From Desulfonatronum thiosulfatophilum (lineage in GTDB: Bacteria; Desulfobacterota; Desulfovibrionia; Desulfovibrionales; Desulfonatronaceae), in assembly GCF_900104215.1 (NCBI RefSeq), contig NZ_FMXO01000022.1, forward strand, positions 1-64,000: a DNA stretch of 64,000 nucleotides. The letters are read 5' to 3'. Of the stretch, positions 8,536-16,114 are shown one piece after another. The notes beneath the pieces were generated by a model. It was not told where the DNA came from and did no database searches. It was given only the letters and a program-made list of their open reading frames with translations. The stretch's first letter is position 1. The number at the start of each line of letters is the position of its first letter. Made by a program: the position numbers and the translations under genes.

Positions 8536-8756
8536 GAACCGCCTGCTCCCGTTGGTCGCTCAAGGCGCGGAGAACGCCAAGAAAAAAAATTTTGCCTTCC
8601 GCTGGAAAGATGCGGAAGGCAAAAGCTTCACGCCTGACGGCGAACACCTCATCACCCCCGACAGGGGTGTGGCAATCCTTTTGGAAAGCAGCTCTTTCCC
8701 TGCTTTCCAAAAATGTTTTCCTTGGCGTCCTCAGCGCCTTGAGCGATGCGGGCGGT
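8536..8756. repeat. Family A structured repeat, copy 4
   Basis: A 221-base copy. Arms TTTTGCCTTCCGC (8590-8602) and GCGGAAGGCAAAA (8612-8624) are fully paired although their sequence differs from copy 3, while the loop TGGAAAGAT (8603-8611) is identical. A CACCCC/GGGGTG arm and the TTTTGGAAAGCAG/CTGCTTTCCAAAA arm follow. The outer stem carries a nine-base insertion on the left side and GGCGC/GCGCC where copy 3 has GGCAC/GTGCC. Confidence 0.9.
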
Positions 8757-8850
8757 TTATCCCCAAACCCCATGCTTCACGGAAACACGTTCCCGAGACC
8801 AAGTAACCCTCACATTCCACGCCCAGACGAAAACAACATGGAGGAATCCA

Positions 8851-9186
8851 TTGCGCTCGTATTTGATTGATGAACTGAATTCGACGGACATGCAGCGTCT
8901 GCTGCCTTTTCTTGAATCCCAGGGCCTGAAGGCCTCAGTGGACGGAATGTACTGGCTGCAGATCCCGGACGACCTGCTTGCCCCGGAACAAGTCGAGCAT
9001 GCAGGCGAGTGCGGCCCCTTTGTCTGTTCCCTGGAAACCGGTCATGACTGGTTCAAGGTCGAACTGCTGGTCCGCGGCCGCGGCAAGCTTCGCTGCTCCT
9101 GCATCGCCTACGCGACGCCAAAACAGCGCGAATGGATTCTGACCCAGGTCGATGAGACCTTGAGTCACTTGGATATCCCTGTATAA
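8851..9186 (+). CDS. Conserved small protein between hemA and tilS (unknown function)
   Basis: About 111 residues if translation starts at TTG 8851, which has GGAGG at 8840-8844, six bases upstream; longer upstream starts would read through repeat copy 4 and are unlikely. The protein is acidic in the middle, with a CGPFVCSLE segment and an RGRGKLRCSCIAYATPKQRE segment containing a Cys-x-Cys. I do not recognise a domain with certainty. It ends five bases before tilS and is probably cotranscribed with it. The Cys pairs could bind metal, but this is a guess. Confidence 0.75.
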   Translation: MRSYLIDELNSTDMQRLLPFLESQGLKASVDGMYWLQIPDDLLAPEQVEHAGECGPFVCSLETGHDWFKVELLVRGRGKLRCSCIAYATPKQREWILTQVDETLSHLDIPV

Positions 9187-9191
9187 CTGAT

Positions 9192-10235
9192 ATGCTCCCT
9201 CCCAACCTGCCAGCCAGAATTCAGGACCTGCCGCCGGTGCGGGCGCGGTTCTGTCTGGGAGTCGAGAGGTTTTTGCTGCACAAGCTTGCGCTTCCCCTCC
9301 AGGGACGTCATGTCGTGCTGGCCTGTTCCGCGGGAAGTGATTCCCTGGCCCTGCTGTTGATCATGCACTGTCTGGCGTCCCGTCTGAATCTCGCCATCAC
9401 CGTAGCTCACCTAGACCATTCGCTGCGACCAGAATCAATTCGGGAATCCCATGAACTCGCGCAGCTTTGCTCCAGACTGAACAGACCTGTTGTTTCCGGG
9501 TGCTGCAATGTTGGACGGTATGCCCGGAAGTCCGGAATTGGCCTGGAAGAAGCCGGCCGGGTCTTGCGGTACCGCTTCCTGTCCGGCGTGCGCCACAAGG
9601 TTGGAGCGGACTACCTGTTCACCGCGCACCATGCCGACGACCTTGCCGAGGATGTTCTGATGCGGCTGATTCGCGGCGTCGGATGGCCGGCCTTGTCAGG
9701 GATGGCCGCATGGGATCCCGGGCGTTGCCTGGTTCGCCCTCTGCTGCATACGCCGAAGAACGAATTGCGCGACTTTCTTCGAGCCATCGACGTTTCCTGG
9801 TCCGAGGACGCCGGCAACACTGATCCCGCCTTTACCCGCAACCGAATCCGCAACACGCTCATCCCCCTCCTGACCCAGGAAAACCCCCGCTTTTCGGAGA
9901 GTATTACCCGCCTGCACGACCAAGGCACCGAGGATGCATCCTTTTTTGCAACCCAGATCACTCCGCTTTTGGAGCAGGCCAGGTTGGAGGACCATTTCCT
10001 TCAATCGTCCCTGCTGTCCAGCCTGCACACCGCGCTGCGCTTACGTCTGTACAAAGCCGTGCTGGATGATTTAGGTGCGGGTCAGACCCTGCACGACACA
10101 TTGCGCCGCCTGGACCATGCCCGGCAACAAGGTCGCACTGGAACGACATTTCAATTTCCCGGGGAAAAAACCGCTGTAGTCCGCGCTGACGGAGTGCACT
10201 TTTGTGGCCCCAAAGGTTTTCCAACAAAGAGATAG
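9192..10235 (+). CDS. tilS: tRNA(Ile)-lysidine synthetase
   Basis: 347 residues. The PP-loop ATP motif is CSAGSDSLAL (45-54), with HLDHSLRPES and FTAHHADDLAEDVLMRLIRG further on, and SWSEDAGNTDPAFTRNRIRN, all diagnostic of TilS. The enzyme joins lysine to C34 of the CAU-anticodon tRNA-Ile2 so that it reads AUA. The C-terminal extension is shorter than in the E. coli enzyme, as in many short-form TilS proteins. Confidence 0.94.
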   Translation: MLPPNLPARIQDLPPVRARFCLGVERFLLHKLALPLQGRHVVLACSAGSDSLALLLIMHCLASRLNLAITVAHLDHSLRPESIRESHELAQLCSRLNRPVVSGCCNVGRYARKSGIGLEEAGRVLRYRFLSGVRHKVGADYLFTAHHADDLAEDVLMRLIRGVGWPALSGMAAWDPGRCLVRPLLHTPKNELRDFLRAIDVSWSEDAGNTDPAFTRNRIRNTLIPLLTQENPRFSESITRLHDQGTEDASFFATQITPLLEQARLEDHFLQSSLLSSLHTALRLRLYKAVLDDLGAGQTLHDTLRRLDHARQQGRTGTTFQFPGEKTAVVRADGVHFCGPKGFPTKR

Positions 10236-10366
10236 AATACCTGTACAACCTCATCCATCCGATGCTCGTAACGGTTCGTCATCATTCGCTGACAACATGA
10301 TTCATACCTGATGTGCCACTATATCCACGACTGATGCAGTCTTCATAACCAACCAGGAGGCAGACA

Positions 10367-11824
10367 ATGCGGCTGAGCGTCAAACTGTTTTTCGGCATTC
10401 TACTCATTGCCTTCATGGCCTCCGGCGCCACGGGCTCCTACTTTTATTTCCAGGCCAAGAACGCATTGTTGGACTCCATTCGCCAGCAGCTCAAGGCCAC
10501 GGCCAAGATGGCCTCCATGCTCGTGGACGGCGACGTCCTGCAGCAACTCACCCATCCCTCGCAGATGACTTCGCCCGAATACTTTGCGATCCAGGATCTG
10601 ATGGGCGCCATTGCCCAGTCCAATGAAGAATACCTCTACGCCTACACCATGCGCCTGGAAAATGGTCAGGTGCGGTTTATTGTCGATTCTCCGGCCCATG
10701 ACGACGACGGTGACGGCGTGTTCAGCGATGACGAGCTGCCCGAACCCCTCGGAGCGTTATATCCCGATCCCCCGGAGGAACTGATCCACGGATTCGTTCG
10801 CCCCTCCAGCGATCAGCACCCGCACCACGACCAGTGGGGCACGACCATGTCCGGATATGCCCCGATCCTCAATGGATCCGGGCAACCCATCGGATTGATC
10901 GGCATCGACATGTCCATCGACCGGGTGGAAAGCAAACTGGCGTCCATTCGCCGCGCCGGTCTCGTTTCCCTGGGCATTGCCCTGCTGGTGGCCGTGCTCA
11001 TGGGATGGTACTTCAGCCGGCGTATCTTTCAGCCGCTCGTCGCAATGCAGCACGCCCTGGCCCGGGTTGGTGAGGGTGACTACTCCATACAGCTTGACGA
11101 ATCGGGTCGGGATGAAATTGCCGCTTCGGCCAAAACCTATAACGCCATGGCTCGCGAGCTGCAGGAAAAAGCCTTGATGAAAGCCAGCCTGGGCAAGGTG
11201 CTCAATACCCGGGCCATGCAGCACCTTCTGGCTAATCGCCTGAAGCTGGGCGGGGAAATATACCCCGTCACCGTCTTGGTCTGCGATCTGCGCGGTTTTT
11301 CCCGGCTGAGCCAGAAACTGCCGCCCAAGCTATTAGTGGGACTGCTCAACGACTACTTCACGGTCATGGTTGAAATCATCCAGAAGCATGGCGGAATGGT
11401 GGACAAGTTTGTCGGGGACATGGTTCTGGCGGTTTTCGGTCATCCGGTTCCCCTGGAAGAAGAACAGCAGGCCGCCTTGAAAGCGGCACGGGAAATGATC
11501 GCCCGATGCGACGCCCTGAACCAGGAACTTCACCTGGGCCACGACCTGCTGCTTGAGAACTCCGTCGGATTGGATTCCGGCACGGTCCTGGCCGGCAACA
11601 TCGGCAGTCCGGAACGGATGGAATATACGGTCATCGGTCATGCCGTGAACGTTGCAGCCCGCGTGGAGCGGTTGACGCGGGTCCTGGACGTGCGCCTGGC
11701 GGTCAGCACGGATTTCATCGCCGCCCACGGCGACGGACACAATCTGACCAACATAGGCCCACGCAGCCTCCCCGGAATGGATTTGACCATGGAGGTGTAT
11801 GTCGAGGAGAAGGAGAAGAAATGA
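10367..11824 (+). CDS. Membrane-anchored class III adenylate cyclase with HAMP domain
   Basis: 485 residues: helix 1 (about 8-28), a periplasmic sensor domain (30-190), helix 2 (about 198-215), HAMP (215-270) and a class III cyclase domain (285-470). Metal-binding Asp307 (CDLRGFSRL) and Asp351 (in DKFVGDM) are present. Lys347 is the residue that selects ATP. The EYTVIGHAVNVAARVE segment completes the active site. The sensor domain holds a 12-residue DDDGDGVFSDDE loop (112-123) matching an EF-hand calcium site. AGGAGG lies just upstream of ATG 10367. It probably makes cAMP in response to an external signal. Confidence 0.9.
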   Translation: MRLSVKLFFGILLIAFMASGATGSYFYFQAKNALLDSIRQQLKATAKMASMLVDGDVLQQLTHPSQMTSPEYFAIQDLMGAIAQSNEEYLYAYTMRLENGQVRFIVDSPAHDDDGDGVFSDDELPEPLGALYPDPPEELIHGFVRPSSDQHPHHDQWGTTMSGYAPILNGSGQPIGLIGIDMSIDRVESKLASIRRAGLVSLGIALLVAVLMGWYFSRRIFQPLVAMQHALARVGEGDYSIQLDESGRDEIAASAKTYNAMARELQEKALMKASLGKVLNTRAMQHLLANRLKLGGEIYPVTVLVCDLRGFSRLSQKLPPKLLVGLLNDYFTVMVEIIQKHGGMVDKFVGDMVLAVFGHPVPLEEEQQAALKAAREMIARCDALNQELHLGHDLLLENSVGLDSGTVLAGNIGSPERMEYTVIGHAVNVAARVERLTRVLDVRLAVSTDFIAAHGDGHNLTNIGPRSLPGMDLTMEVYVEEKEKK

Positions 11825-11912
11825 TCTGATTCCGGGACCGCCGTACCCCTGTGCGGCCCATCTTCCATACCGGATCCCTGGAAGATTTTCTCTCAGGCTG
11901 AAAGGTTAACAA

Positions 11913-11939
11913 AAAAGGGCTACCTATGGTAGCCCTTTT
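11913..11939. terminator. Bidirectional Rho-independent terminator
   Basis: AAAAGGGCTACC pairs with GGTAGCCCTTTT around a three-base loop, with an A tract before and T-rich sequence after. It lies between the convergent cyclase gene and the TPR gene and can serve both strands. Confidence 0.88.
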
Positions 11940-11959
11940 AGTTTTTCCTTGAAGGTCCC

Positions 11960-12547
11960 CTATTCAGGAACGCCGCCACCGGGAGCCGGGCTGGCCAGTT
12001 CTTCAGTGACTCTCTCCACAAGAACCTCGTCTTGGGGACCGATTTCGAGTACCCGTTCGAAATGAAAACGTCCCTGTTCCGGATTGTCCAGGTAGTACTT
12101 GTTGAGCATGCCCAGGTTGAAGTGGGCACGGTAATTATCGGGGTTGATGTCGACGATCCGTTCAAACTGCTCCGCGGACTCGGAATACTGGTCCATGTTG
12201 TAGTAGGCTACGCCCAGCCCGTTCATGGCCCGATCTTCGGTGGGATCCACGGCCAGGGAACGCCTCCAGAACACGGCAGCACGTTCCCAGGATCCCAGGC
12301 GCATGAACTGATCACCCAGGGCCATCAAGGTGGGCAAGTGGTTGGGTTCATTATCCAGCCGGGCCATCATATCCGCAATCTCGTTCATGGCCATGGTGGA
12401 CTGGGACGTTCTGGCCTGCATGGTCAAACTGGGGTTCTGCAGGCGGTAAATGATGGATCCGACAAATAAAAGGGCCAACCCCAAGGCCACAACCACCAGG
12501 ATCAGCCGGCGGCCTTGGTCGTGCGGACCAGTTGTCGCGCTACTCAT
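11960..12547 (-). CDS. TPR protein, CcmI/NrfG-like cytochrome c biogenesis factor
   Basis: 195 residues: a single membrane helix (about 15-36) followed by about three TPR units (residues 60-175) with the typical A..W-Y-P spacing, for example ERAAVFWRRSLAVDP. The start codon at 12547 overlaps the stop of the upstream CcmD gene, so the two are translationally coupled. CcmI-like TPR proteins present apocytochrome c to the heme ligation complex, and the CcmD partner supports that role. Without CcmD next door it would be only a generic TPR protein. Confidence 0.78.
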   Translation of the reverse strand: MSSATTGPHDQGRRLILVVVALGLALLFVGSIIYRLQNPSLTMQARTSQSTMAMNEIADMMARLDNEPNHLPTLMALGDQFMRLGSWERAAVFWRRSLAVDPTEDRAMNGLGVAYYNMDQYSESAEQFERIVDINPDNYRAHFNLGMLNKYYLDNPEQGRFHFERVLEIGPQDEVLVERVTEELASPAPGGGVPE

Positions 12548-12701
12548 ACTTGTGCTGCTCACTATCCAGATCCTCCAGGTGTTGCAAACGTTGTTCAATC
12601 CAGGCCTGACCACGGGCTATGAAGAAAATGTAGCCGCCCAGGCCGATCCATACCGCCGCGTTGGCGGCCAACAAATAATGTGACGCATCCATATGATTCA
12701 T
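12540..12701 (-). CDS. ccmD: CcmD-family heme exporter small subunit
   Basis: A 53-residue ORF beginning MNHMDASHYLLAANAAVWIG; one membrane helix (about 10-31) is followed by a charged amphipathic tail (EQRLQHLEDLDSE). This is the classic CcmD layout: in other bacteria this small protein joins CcmA, B and C and helps release holo-CcmE. ATG 12701 is taken as the start, with ATG 12692 possible. The usual upstream ccmC is missing; the DNA beyond it carries an unrelated gene on the other strand. Confidence 0.75.
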   Translation of the reverse strand: MNHMDASHYLLAANAAVWIGLGGYIFFIARGQAWIEQRLQHLEDLDSEQHKYE

Positions 12702-12883
12702 CCCCATCTTTTCAACAAAATCAATTCAAACCGGTCTTCAGCGATTTTCTATCCACCCAAAAAAATACCGGGTAGCGATACGTTCAAGCCTCAGTCTAAG
12801 CATTTCGTGGGGATTCGTAAAGAAACACCGTAGAGCGAGATTTTCCCCTTGGGGATACTTGTTTTACTTGAGTCGTGCCCCCT

Positions 12884-13342
12884 ATGATCCGAACCCGATT
12901 CTTCGCCTTCTCCAGGGAGCTTGTCCTGGTTTCAGGAATTGCTCCCAAAACCGCTTGTACGCTGCCCCTGTACCTTTCCCCGGTGGCCGCCGGATTCCCT
13001 TCTCCGGCGGATGATTTTCTGGAAGGCCGACTGGACTTGAATGAGCACCTGATCAAGAACCCCACGGCAACCTATCTCGTCAAGGTCACCGGAAACTCCA
13101 TGCGGGACGTCGGCATTTTTTCCGGGGACACCTTGGTGGTGGACAAGTCGATTCAGGCTGATGACGGAAAAATCGTGATCGCCGTGGTTTTCGGCGAGTT
13201 CACCGTGAAGACGCTGCGCGTGCGCAACGCGAAAACCAGCCTGGTCCCGGCGAATGGAACGTATCCGGAGATTGAGGTCACACCGGAAATGGACTGTGAA
13301 ATATGGGGCGTGGTGACAAGCGTCATCCGCAAGCTGTTTTAG
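12884..13342 (+). CDS. umuD: UmuD-like S24 serine peptidase (no UmuC partner)
   Basis: 152 residues from ATG 12884 (GTG 12875 possible). Self-cleavage site Ala36-Gly37 (SPVAAGFPSPADD), nucleophile Ser72 (GNSMRDVG) and general base Lys109 (FTVKTLRV) are present. The Ser-Lys spacing of 37 equals that of E. coli UmuD. UmuD is processed in the SOS response and then activates the UmuC polymerase. The downstream gene is not umuC, so the protein works with a distant partner or has another role. I found no convincing LexA box upstream. Confidence 0.85.
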   Translation: MIRTRFFAFSRELVLVSGIAPKTACTLPLYLSPVAAGFPSPADDFLEGRLDLNEHLIKNPTATYLVKVTGNSMRDVGIFSGDTLVVDKSIQADDGKIVIAVVFGEFTVKTLRVRNAKTSLVPANGTYPEIEVTPEMDCEIWGVVTSVIRKLF

Positions 13343-13492
13343 GGATCCTTGCAAATCCGAAACGAACTGTTTGAAAATCAAGTCAATATCCACTACCAGC
13401 ATATCATGTTCTCGATTCGAGACGACCATCGTCCTTTTCATTCCATGCATGTCCTGCCGCTGAACCGTTCAAGAAACCGGGCCGCGTGAGCA

Positions 13493-13816
13493 ATGCACAA
13501 AAACACGAAAATCACCGCGAAACAGGCTATTGCCTTGAAATGTCTGGAGTGCTGTTGCGAGGATTGGGACGAAGTTTTCAAATGTCCTTCGTCGGGCAAG
13601 GGGGAAACGACAAAATGCTTCCTGTATGACCTCCGACCAAGGACAAGAATGGATAAATTAAAAACCATTTTTTTCGATAAGGATGGCTCGAGAAGAGATG
13701 TGAAATTCAGTATGAAGAAAGAGAGGAAAAAGGTTGAACTCAAAAAGCAGCAAAATATTGACCCCAATGAGCCGAAAAAACGCACTCCCAAAAAGGAAGC
13801 GAAACCCAAACAATAA
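13493..13816 (+). CDS. Small Cys-rich basic protein of unknown function
   Basis: 107 residues. The N-terminal third has KCLECCCEDWDEVFKCPS then KCFLYDLRPR, the CxxC...CP...CxLYxxR pattern of small phage-associated proteins that probably bind zinc. The rest is very Lys-rich (KKERKKVELKKQQ and a KK-rich tail). A relationship to the phage family is inferred from the Cys spacing only. It follows the UmuD-like gene by 150 bases with no obvious terminator. Function unknown; nucleic acid binding is plausible from the charge. Confidence 0.6.
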   Translation: MHKNTKITAKQAIALKCLECCCEDWDEVFKCPSSGKGETTKCFLYDLRPRTRMDKLKTIFFDKDGSRRDVKFSMKKERKKVELKKQQNIDPNEPKKRTPKKEAKPKQ

Positions 13817-13892
13817 CATTCGGTTTCACACCCTGCCGCCGCTCTCGTTCCCCACCGACGCACTTGGGCTGCATGGCATCAGCGCTCCCCGC

Positions 13893-13921
13893 GAATCATT
13901 GGCAGAAGCTGCCAATGATTC
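13893..13921. other. Perfect inverted repeat in a 500-base gene-free stretch
   Basis: GAATCATTGGCAG and its complement CTGCCAATGATTC enclose three to five bases. No T run follows, so it is not a standard terminator; it may be an operator or a hairpin. The surrounding stretch from 13817 to 14320 has no gene I can support; it should contain the kaiC promoter. Confidence 0.6.
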
Positions 13922-14320
13922 CTCCTCAGAACCCTTCCGTCAAAAACGCTTAATCAATTAGCAAATCACGAATCATCTCAAATAGACATCATTTGACGAG
14001 ACGAGTCCAGCTTGTCAGGATTGTTTTCGTCATTATCTGTCAAACCCAAGTTCACTTCCTCAGCATGAATGTTCTCAATATTGCACCTTCCCCTGGGATC
14101 GCCGCCCACCAGTGCGGCCAGCGTTGTGTTCAGCACGACACTCCCGACGCTGCTTCAGTTTCTGATGACCTGTTGCGAAATGCATCAATGGGAATCGTTC
14201 GATTTTGGCGCAAAATGTCCAACAAAGGCAACTCTATGCAACGCGCCTTTTTTCTGTGCTAGTTTTTTGTGATGTATTTCTCAAAGCCGCCATCTGTTTC
14301 AACGCAATATGGAGAATTCA

Positions 14321-15781
14321 ATGTCTTGTGAGCGCTGCCGTCCGGGAACCGAACCAAAACAGAGTTCATCCATACCCAAGATCCCGACGTGCATCCGGGG
14401 GCTGGACGAAATCCTGCACGGTGGTCTTCCGACCGGCCGGACCACGATATTCAACGGCAAGCCCGGCACCGGCAAGTCCATCCTGGCGTTGGAGTTTCTC
14501 TATCGTGGAGCAATTGCCGGTGAACCGGGCATCTTCGTTTCCTTTGAAGAACGCGCCGAAGACATCCGGCTCAATGCCGCCGGAATGGGCATGGATATTG
14601 AGGCGTTGGAGGCCGCCGACAAATTGAAGATCATCCATGCCGAACTGCCGCAAGATGCGTTTCGAGCCGGGGATTTCGACTGCAAAGGCCTCTTGGCCCA
14701 GATTGAAGGATTTGCGCGGCTCATGGGCGCCAAGCGGGTGGTTCTGGACGCCATTGACGTGCTCATGTGGGCGTTCGCCGACCCGGTGCGCGAACGGGAG
14801 GAAATCTACTTCATCCACAACACGCTGCGCGATCTCGGCATGACCACCGTGCTCACCGCCAAGCTGGGGCAAGACGGTGAAAGGAACTATCCCTTCCTGG
14901 ATTTCATGGTCGATTGCGTGCTGCACCTGGACCAGAGAATGTCCGGGCAAGTCCGCACAAGGAGATTGAACGTTCTGAAATACCGTGGGTCGGACTTCAT
15001 GGCGAATGAACATCCTTATCTTTTCTCTCACGATGGAATTGTCTTGATGCCTGTCTCGTCCGCTCAATTAATCCAACCGCCTATCGGAAAGCGCGTATCC
15101 AGCGGCGTGGACCAGATCGACGCGATTCTCGGCGGAGGATATAAACAGGGAACGTGCATTTTGGTGGCGGGTCCCAGCGGAAGCGGCAAGACGTCCCTGG
15201 CCTGCACTTTCGCCCACGCCGCCTGCAACCGGGAAGAGAAAGTACTCTATGTGGACTACGAAGTGTCCCGGGAGACATTGCTCGATGGAATGCAGAGCAT
15301 CGGCCTCAAACTGGAATCGGCAGAGAGGGAAAACTGGCTGCGCATCGTCACGGCCATGCCCGAATCCGACGGTGTCGAAGGACATCTGTTGCGCATCCTC
15401 AATCATATTGCCGAATTCAATCCGCAACATCTTGTGCTCGACGCCATTTCAGCCAGCCGACGGATGGGTAGTGAACGCGCCGCCTTCGACTTCCTGATGC
15501 GATTGATGACCGAATGCAAAAAACGCGGCATCACCTGTTTTTACCTGAACCAGACGACCGGAACCGAGCTCATCAGCGAATTGAGCGGAATAGGCCTCTC
15601 CTCTCTGGTGGATACGATTCTCGCGCTGGATTATTTTCTGGCTGACGAAAGCCTGTGCCGCCGACTGCTGGTCGTCAAATCCCGCGGCTCGGCCCATTCC
15701 CATCAATACCATTACATGTCCATTACGAACGATGGGATCATTCTCATGCCGCAGGCGGCCAAGCCCGTTGAAGCGTCATAA
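14321..15781 (+). CDS. kaiC: KaiC-family double-domain ATPase
   Basis: 486 residues from ATG 14321 (GGAG seven bases before it; ATG 14309 is an alternative). Two RecA-like domains are present: CI with the P-loop GKPGTGKS (Lys52) and SFEERAED catalytic acids, and CII with GPSGSGKT (Lys290). The segment aligning with the cyanobacterial phosphorylation sites reads LSSLVDTIL, so Ser427-Ser428 stand in for Ser431-Thr432. Autophosphorylation is therefore possible. It heads an operon with KaiB-like and PAS histidine kinase genes, so it probably forms a timing or stress signalling module rather than a proven clock. Confidence 0.9.
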   Translation: MSCERCRPGTEPKQSSSIPKIPTCIRGLDEILHGGLPTGRTTIFNGKPGTGKSILALEFLYRGAIAGEPGIFVSFEERAEDIRLNAAGMGMDIEALEAADKLKIIHAELPQDAFRAGDFDCKGLLAQIEGFARLMGAKRVVLDAIDVLMWAFADPVREREEIYFIHNTLRDLGMTTVLTAKLGQDGERNYPFLDFMVDCVLHLDQRMSGQVRTRRLNVLKYRGSDFMANEHPYLFSHDGIVLMPVSSAQLIQPPIGKRVSSGVDQIDAILGGGYKQGTCILVAGPSGSGKTSLACTFAHAACNREEKVLYVDYEVSRETLLDGMQSIGLKLESAERENWLRIVTAMPESDGVEGHLLRILNHIAEFNPQHLVLDAISASRRMGSERAAFDFLMRLMTECKKRGITCFYLNQTTGTELISELSGIGLSSLVDTILALDYFLADESLCRRLLVVKSRGSAHSHQYHYMSITNDGIILMPQAAKPVEAS

Positions 15782-15799
15782 AAAGTGGAAGCGACCATC

Positions 15800-16114
15800 A
15801 TGAGCAGACGCGATCAACCCTTATCGGATAATATGATTCACTATCATCTTACCCTCTTCATAGCCGGGAACGGCATGAATTCACAAATTGCCCGTAAGAA
15901 CCTGATCGAACTCCGAGACGGCGAACTGGCGGGACGATGCACCATGGAAATTGTGGATGTCCTGGAGAATTTTGCCGCGGCGGTAAAACACAATATTCTC
16001 GTAACGCCCACGATGCTGATATCCACCCCCCTTAACACCGTAATGATCGTGGGTAATTTGAACGACCGGGAAAAGGTCCGAGTAGCCCTTCAATCGAGTA
16101 TGGTTGAATCATGA
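15800..16114 (+). CDS. kaiB: KaiB-like thioredoxin-fold protein
   Basis: 104 residues with the KaiB pattern: an HLTLFIAGNGMNSQIARKN strand-helix, a central MEIVDVLEN, and the VTPTMLI ... VGNLNDREKVRVAL end that matches KaiB closely. KaiB switches fold and binds KaiC. ATG 15800 has GGAAG upstream; GTG 15785 is also possible. The stop overlaps the kinase start (ATGA). An N-terminal extension of about ten residues precedes the KaiB core. Confidence 0.88.
   Translation: MSRRDQPLSDNMIHYHLTLFIAGNGMNSQIARKNLIELRDGELAGRCTMEIVDVLENFAAAVKHNILVTPTMLISTPLNTVMIVGNLNDREKVRVALQSSMVES

Noticed and set aside
12780-12883. LexA box upstream of the UmuD-like gene
   Set aside because: I could not find a site matching a known LexA consensus; CCCCTTGGGG is palindromic but unrelated.
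13993-14272. Short overlapping frames before kaiC
   Set aside because: No ribosome site, no recognisable segments, and they overlap each other.
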